Source of the DNA: Terfezia claveryi
Lineage: Eukaryota; Ascomycota; Pezizomycetes; Pezizales; Pezizaceae
Assembly (NCBI GenBank): GCA_015179025.1
Contig: WHUX01000450.1
Location: forward strand, 1-25,799
Reading direction: 5' to 3'
DNA: 25,799 nucleotides
Shown: positions 19,760-25,799 of the stretch, piece after piece
Position numbering within the stretch: position 1 is the first letter of the stretch
How the letters are laid out: each line of letters starts with the position of its first letter
Made by a program: the position numbers and the translations under genes
The notes under the pieces: model-generated
Told to the model about the DNA's origin: nothing
Seen by the model: the letters and a program-made list of their open reading frames with translations, nothing else
Databases searched by the model: none

Positions 19760-21672
19760 CTACTTCTCAGGAGACGGGATAATACCCCTCACACCGTCTT
19801 TTGAGCCCACGACCCTAGCGGTGATTGTGACCTCCAAGTTGCTACCAACGGTTATAGTAACCTCAACCTTGTTACCCTTCTTGGCATTTTTGACAGCTGC
19901 CTCAGCAATAACCCTCTCAACCTTCCAAACAATCTCCCTAGTCTCATCCTCCTCCTCCTCCTCCTCGTCCTCCTCGTCCTCATCCTCATCCTCATCCTCA
20001 TCGTCTCCAGTCTTTTCGGCCTTCTCAGCCTTCTCTGGCTTGGTGACAACAATCTCCCTGACACCCTCGCAGATCTTCACTAGCACATCCCCGTCCTGAG
20101 CAACCTCGAACTGAGCAGTTTTCCTGGCTGGGAGAGCTGTGTCACTCTCAAGAAGTCTGCAAAAATGCTCAGTCTCACCGCCATTGGCAATGGCAACACC
20201 AATAGTCTTGGCAAGGTGGGGGCAATAGTGACAGCAGGGTGGGTAGCCTGATCAATGTCTTCCTTCTCAAAGTCCTGGACCAATGAGGCCTGCATGGCAG
20301 CACCTCGAGCAGCAAGCTCAGAGGGGTTGAGTGAGGCAGTGCAGGTTGCTGGGGCGAGAACTTGAGTAGACTCAGGGAAAATGGCAGCGAGGCGCTGAGC
20401 AATCCTGGGAGTGTGGGAAGCACCACCAGCGAGGATGACTTCGTCAATGTCTAATAAGTCCAAACCAGCCTTGGTGACAACACCCTCCACAAGCTTGACC
20501 ATCTGGTCAAAGACGTTCTTGGCTAATAACTCATATCTGGTCCTGTTGATGTTAGAATGAAAGTCATAACCCTCAGCCAAAGAGTCGATGGAGATAGTAG
20601 CAGTGGTGCTCAAACTCAAAGTCTTCTTTGTGAAATCAACCTCTTGCTTCAACTTAGCCAATCCTCTGGGGGTAGCCAATGGGTCGACCTTGTTCCTCTT
20701 CTGAAACTCCTTCGCAAAGTACTGCACAAGTACATCGTCGAGCCTCGCTCCTCCGAGCTCGTAGTCGTGGGCAGTAGCTAATATTGTGTACATTCCACCA
20801 CGAGCAGTGATGATGGTAACGTCCGACCTAGTTCCACCGAAGTCCGCAACCACAATGTTCTTGTCTGTTATCGTACTTTCCTCACGAACGGTGTATGCAA
20901 GAACCGCCGCAACGGGCTCGTGAATGAATTGGAGAATTTCTAAGTTCGCTGCCTTTGCAGCCACGCAGAGTGCTTCTCTCTGGGCATCAGTGAAGTCCGT
21001 TGGGACGGTGACAACAGCGGCATTAACATCGCGGCCCAAGAAGTCTGTGGCCGAGGTGATCAGGCGGCGGAGGTGGCGGGTGGTGATCTCTGACACAGAT
21101 ACGGTTGTGGGCTCAGCGTCATCTTTCTCTTGAATCTTGAATGCGGTTGATCCATCGACCTCAATGGGGTGAGCGGATGCGTGAGAGTTTGTTGGATCGA
21201 TGTTTGCGTACCTGTTGCGGGAAGGGAAACGTCAGTTAACTGGCACAGTCTGTAAATTCAGCACGCCACCCGGTGGAGAATGCATTCCCTACTTCTTTCC
21301 TATGTAGTCACGAAAGTACGCAACTGTGTTCGTAGGATTTCGGACAAGGTGTAATTTTGCTTGTGCTCCGTGGTATTCTTCCGACTCTACATACGATAGA
21401 ACGGAGGGGATCTGTCGGTCTATGATCGTGGGGTAACATCAGCACTATTCAAACTATTTTGCCACAATTTATTGGGTAATAGTACCTCCTTCCTCGTTGG
21501 CAATGATCTCGGCTTTTCCATCCTAGGATCTCAGTTTGGTCATGCAATGCTCAGGAAATAGTTCAAAGTGTGGGGGTAAACTAACAGGACCAGTGAATGC
21601 TATTGAGCTGTTTGTGTTGCCAAATGAGATACCAATAACGGTCTTCTCGGGCAATTCTGTAGTGTCTGACAT
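19760..21672 (-). CDS. SSZ1: Ssz1, Hsp70-like subunit of the ribosome-associated complex, frame broken by one 1-base loss
   Basis: Four reverse-strand exons: 21586-21672, 21486-21522, 21293-21419 and 19760-21211. The introns are 63, 66 and 81 bp (GTTAGT...CTAG, GTACTA...ATAG, GTAGGG...ACAG). The N-terminus has V-I-G-I-S-F-G-N-T-N-S-S in place of the D-L-G-T-T motif of true Hsp70s. It is followed by VVTVPTDFTDAQREAL, HEPVAAVLAY, VVADFGGTRSDVTII and VILAGGASHTPRIAQRL, as in the Ssz1 nucleotide-binding domain. The substrate-binding region is short and includes VLVKICEGVREIVVTKPE and a Glu/Asp run from repeated TCC/CTC codons (complement). With zuotin, Ssz1 forms RAC, which stimulates Ssb at the ribosome tunnel exit. 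Exons total 1,703 bases. The G-run 20218-20222 (C-run as coded) is one base short; with one more base the gene has 568 codons and the two parts join at conserved protein sequence. Confidence 0.93.
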
Positions 21673-22240
21673 TGTGTGGGGAATGGGGACAACCTTTTAT
21701 TAGATGACTGTATATCAGGTAGACAATACAGAGCTGGGGAAGCTGAAAGGATTGGGAGGTCGTGGATGCTCGTGAAGCAAACGAAGCATTATTACAATCG
21801 AGGAAATTTTTATTTGTTGTCGCGCTAAAACAGTAGCTGCAAAATCTCCTCACGTGGTGGACAAGAAGTGTGACCCAAGACCACCTACATACTCAGCGAG
21901 TATATTTCTAATGCAGTCTCCCTTGGTTTAAAGATTGCTGTAATAGCACGTTAAGTAGACACAGTATAGGTTAATGGAAACAATAGGCAGAATAAGAAAG
22001 ACATGTACGTACGCAAAATCAATGAAAACCCACAGAACCCACAGAACCCATAGACTCCCCATGCCAGCATCGCTCGTTTAACATATGGCTCTACAACAGG
22101 ACAAAAAGTAAAAAGAAAAAATGAAGCATCGCTGATAGAGATATTTGCCCCTCCGTATCTTACAGCGGGACACCCTTCCCTCCATGTGCATAGATAATTG
22201 ATACTCTAAACATGGCGCGTTACGATCATTAAGGAACAAA
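21673..22240. promoter_or_regulatory. Intergenic region: KOG1 3' flank and SSZ1 promoter
   Basis: These 568 bp separate two genes read in the same (reverse) direction. No coding capacity is supported. It must hold the SSZ1 promoter on its left side and the KOG1 polyadenylation region on its right. A short direct triplication of CCCACAGAA/CCCATAGA lies around 22030-22055. I see no named regulatory motif. Confidence 0.5.
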
Positions 22241-25200
22241 TTATATTCCCCCTTTGGAATCACAATTGAACATGTTGATATGGTTGTCCCCGATCCCGGC
22301 ACATGCTAGCATCATTCGGTGGGGATGGAAGGTTAAAGCAGTTATTGGCGAAGATCGGTTCTGATGGAGGAAACTGGAATACGGCGAGGTTGACAATGGC
22401 TCAATAACTGGGGAGTTCATATTCCATACTTTGATGTCATGATGAACAGATCCGCTACAGCATGACAGTAAGTACTTTCATGTTGGTACCAGAGGAGGGG
22501 TACTTACGTTGCCATAACTGGGGCATGCTCGTGAACTGAGAGGGACCGCATCCCATTTCGATGAGCCATGAACTGCCGCAACGGGGAATCCATGCGGATA
22601 TCCCAGAGCATAACGTCGCCACTGACGCTGCCACTCACGAGCTCACGCAGGCCACCTCTTTGCATATGAACCTTGACAATCCATGCTTTCTGATCCTTCC
22701 AGACTTTGACCATAGAGTCCGGGACGGCAAACGGCGATCATACACCCGTACAGCACCGTCACCGAACCCAGCCACAAGGATATTCCCAGCGACTTGCTCT
22801 GAAGTCAGTGATGTGATGCAGGATCCGGAGCGGGCAGGAATATCCTACACTTTGTTAGCTAATTCATGAGAGGCATGCCCGAATAGTTACCTGAAGACAC
22901 ATCTCTCGGGGAGCATCCCACACTCGGATAACTCTTACGTCTCCTCCGACAAGCATGCTACCTCTACCTTGCTGCCACTCAGCCACTAGACCAGAACTTC
23001 TATTTGAGGGTAACAGATCTGTTAGCGCCCTCCATGCAGAAACCAGTTCTATGTTTTGCTGTGACTCGTAGTTCCGGTATATTCGGACTACCCCTTCTTG
23101 GGAACCTGTCATTAGCAGTGCTACATCATCCTCATTTAAAAACTTGACTTCTGTAATCCGAGTTCCCTTGGGATTCCCATTGGAGAAGCGATTCATCTTA
23201 TGTCCAGCGCTCCAGTCCCATATCCTAAGGTATAATATTAGCACAAGAGAAATGTAAATATATACCGTCGGCGTGACACTTACGACACATTATCTTTGTC
23301 ATCGACAGCTACTAAATGAGATTCAAATTGATGGTATAGTAACCTCATGGGTTGACTCCCATTGTTGAAAAGACCAGCCTGGGTGTCCCAACGACTATTT
23401 CCCGCTCGCTCCTTCTGTGGCTGAGTATCAATAATAATCTTTTCGTTGCGTGTCCGTCTCCACAATCTCTGATTGTAGTCAAGACTACCAGGCTCGTCCG
23501 CTTCAGTTGGTCTCATTTGAGGTTCTCTGAAGTACTGTTGAGTGTCAGAATCAATAATGAAAGCAACAATGTTTCAGTTAGTACAAACCTCGGTAGACCA
23601 TTCAAGGAATTTACTCTTCAACGGGATAGTCGGGTTTTGCCCACTCCCCTTGGAATGAAAATGCCGCGAAACGGGATGTTGGGCAGATGCATATGAAGTT
23701 GAAGAACTCCAGTGGTCGCTCTCTTCTGGGGGGCGATTCCATTCTGGAGGTGTCCGTGGTATCGACGCAAAGGCACTTCTCGGATTTTTTAATGCAGAAT
23801 GGCTGCTGTCGTTGTTTCCATATCCCAAAGCCAAATTCTTCAAGGATGCAGCGATACTAGCCGATCTTCTGAGAGATAATGTGAAATATCCATCCGGCCT
23901 AGTCGTTGAAGAAGGGGAATCAGGCGTCTTCCTATCCGGCCAAGCCTCATCCATCGAGAAATTCATCGGGCGAAGGTTGGCCTTACTAATGTCATCGATC
24001 ACATCCTGAGCGGCCGCTCCCAACGGTGAATCAAGCAATGCTAGATGTACGGCATCTACAACTGTGCTTGCACATTGTGCCACTTCCAGGAATGGGCCAA
24101 CAGCAAGAAGAAGAATGGCCTTCCAGACTGCAGAGAATATTGAGTTGTCTGATATTCCGGGGTGCTGATCTCTTCTATTCCCCGAGCTTCCCTTTGTAGA
24201 CATGCTTCCGTTCGATGTAATTCTTAGATGGCCGGTGAAGGATTTTGACCCAGATTCTTGGACAGATCTGCCACCTGAGAGTATGTACTCCCTTTCGTGT
24301 ACAAGCTGATCATAAGCGCTCACGATGAATTTGTTCTCAAAGCGTTTGATGAAGTGGGCAAAGAAGACTACAAGTTCCTTGCGAACCATGTTGCTACCAT
24401 CTCCAGTGAGGATGAGGACACGGCTTGCCACCTCTTGTTCAATTTCTATAATCTCGGATGTTATGTCTGGTATGCCTAAGAGCGTCGTCAAGGCAAACAG
24501 AGCCGCAGCACGCACTTCTGGGACAGGATCGCTGACAAGATCGCACAACCTGAGATGAGCCCCGTCCCTGATACCCTGCCACTTGGCCTCGGAGAAGTCG
24601 TTCCATAGCTGCGAGATGCAAAGGCAGGCCCATTGCCGAAGAAGCGGATTATCAGACTCGCCTAAGTGTGCCAAACATGCATTCATCACCCCCGGATTCA
24701 TACAAACAACCTGACCTTGGTGAAAGTCTTTGCAGAACATGCTTAGGATAAAGGCACACATCGCGCGATGTTCGGAAACGTTGCCAACAGGTATTCCAGA
24801 GGATGGTGACAAGATCTGGATGAAATATTGGTATCCGTTGTCCTTCAACAGATCAGACTGACATGTAGAATCCACTGCCAGAATTCGGGCCCATATGAAA
24901 ACCATAACAGGTTTCAGTTCGGCCGCGGCAGATTGCAAGAGCTTGAGCACATAGGGAAAAATCCCTATGCTCAACGCGAGATGAACGGCCCAGGGTCCCA
25001 GGTCTAGAAATTTGCTTAACAATATTAACGCACGTAGCCTATGCACCTGGCTCAACAAGACTTGTAGCACGATGGGCAACTGTTCCGGGGGTTTCCTATC
25101 CACAGCACCCTGGCTTAGATAGACTTCAAAAGCGGTCAGCTGCTCTGTGAAGAAGGAAGAGTGTTGGTATTCATAAGGTTCGTGATTTTCCGCTGGTTCC

Positions 25201-25799
25201 ATTAGCCGGGGTAGTTGGGCAAGTACCATTTCGACAGCAAGGTCCCAAGATTGCCAAAGAGGATGATTAGGGTTTCCGGTAACGCGGGAAAAGATATTGG
25301 ATGACACTGATGGACTCGCATGATTCGCTGTGCTAACAGGAAATTCCGAAACAATGCGGCGACCATGAGATCTTGCCGAAACAGCTTCTTAAACAGAGGC
25401 CTATCCAGGGTGTTCCAGGCTATTGTATCCGTGATAGCTGTAAAAATCCAATTCAGCTCGCCTAAGGGCGTACGCCGTTCCTGTAACCTGCCGGGTATTT
25501 TGAAGGCCATATCTACTGAATAGTTATGCGGTAGGGGGTACTGTAAGACGAAAAACTGAATGGCAATTTCTATAGGAGTCGTCAAGCAACAGGTAAATAA
25601 ATCCGCCGGGAGATTTGGGTTCATGGGAAGAGTCTCTTTGGTCCCGCAGGCTGCAAGCTGAATGCAATCGCTATAATTGGTGATAATTGCATTTTGATCC
25701 TTTGTCCGTAACTCTGCATTCTCTTCTTCGTGCTTTTTAACGAAGCGGTTGAAATTGGTAACAATATTCCCCGCGTCACTGCAGTCATAAACGAATATG
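22241..25799 (-). CDS. KOG1: Kog1/Raptor/Mip1, TORC1 scaffold subunit (5' end outside the window; two 1-base losses)
   Basis: Visible reverse-strand exons are 23589-25799 (open at the window edge), 23284-23534, 22891-23224, 22508-22844 and 22241-22454, with introns of 54, 59, 46 and 53 bp. From the edge inward there is the end of the caspase-like Raptor N-terminal conserved domain (V-Y-D-C-S-D-A-G, then GRLQERRTPLGELNWIFTA, DLMVAALFRNFLLAQRIM). Next come armadillo/HEAT repeats (PEQLPIVLQVLLSQVHRLRA, DLGPWAVHLALSIGIFPYVL), a Ser-rich linker, and WD40 repeats to the end (IWDWSAGHKM, LVAGFGDGAVRVYDRRLP, GSVSGDVMLWDIRMD, LTFHPHRMMLA). Kog1 presents substrates to the Tor kinase in nutrient signalling at the vacuole membrane. 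Frame breaks at G-run 25270-25272 and at CC 22719-22720 each lack one base; with these, the visible part is exactly 1,116 codons including the stop. The missing N-terminus is probably a few hundred residues. Confidence 0.95.

Noticed and set aside
19821..20099. Forward frame with a long serine run
   Set aside because: It is the antisense of the Glu/Asp-rich tail of SSZ1.
1..25799. tRNA, 5S rRNA, CRISPR array or bacterial operon features
   Set aside because: I scanned for tRNA box A/B-like sequence and regularly spaced short repeats. The only regular repeats are the 70-96 bp units inside the Copia element. The intron-containing genes show the DNA is eukaryotic.

Overview
The window is nuclear DNA from a filamentous ascomycete (Pezizomycotina). 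The evidence is short GT-AG introns of 46-116 bp with CTAAC/CTAAT-type branch sites, and a gene set of fungal RPS9, RPL21, RIM2, POP7, SSZ1, KOG1 and a SLMAP/Far9-type FHA protein. Also present are a Ty1/Copia retrotransposon derivative and a CpG-free AT-rich block. A Pezizomycetes origin (truffle- or morel-like) is possible, but I cannot demonstrate it from sequence alone.

Layout. 1-2885: a forward FHA-domain, coiled-coil, tail-anchored gene of the STRIPAK type. 2886-8681: a gene-poor stretch holding a complete but small (1,956 bp) non-autonomous Copia element at 4644-6599. The element has identical 126-bp LTRs, a TGAGC target duplication, a primer-binding site, a polypurine tract, a gag 5' remnant joined to an RNase H 3' remnant, and an array of hairpin-bearing tandem repeats. 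8682-10441: divergent RPS9 and RPL21 on a shared 310-bp promoter, a neighbour pair also found in budding yeast. 11180-12596: the mitochondrial pyrimidine-nucleotide carrier RIM2. 13414-14563 (reverse): POP7, an RNase P/MRP subunit, with an unusually long C-terminal region. 15797-16976 (reverse): a two-exon gene of unknown function. 16977-19759: no recognised gene, with a strongly AT-rich, CpG-free segment. 19760-21672 (reverse): SSZ1, the atypical Hsp70 of the ribosome-associated complex. 22241-25799 (reverse): KOG1/Raptor, cut by the right window edge.

Several genes serve ribosome production and growth control: RPS9, RPL21, POP7 (rRNA/tRNA processing), SSZ1 (nascent-chain folding) and KOG1 (TORC1). 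This may be coincidence, since most are general housekeeping genes.

The most important technical point is that four conserved genes (RIM2, POP7, SSZ1, KOG1) carry ten single-base losses in total, nearly all inside short homopolymers. Adding one base at each site brings RIM2, POP7, SSZ1 and the visible part of KOG1 to exact multiples of three. This pattern fits homopolymer under-calling in the assembly much better than gene decay. I found no clearly new biological system. The most unusual structure is the miniature Copia element with its LTR hairpin, hairpin-bearing repeat array and terminal C2H2 finger.
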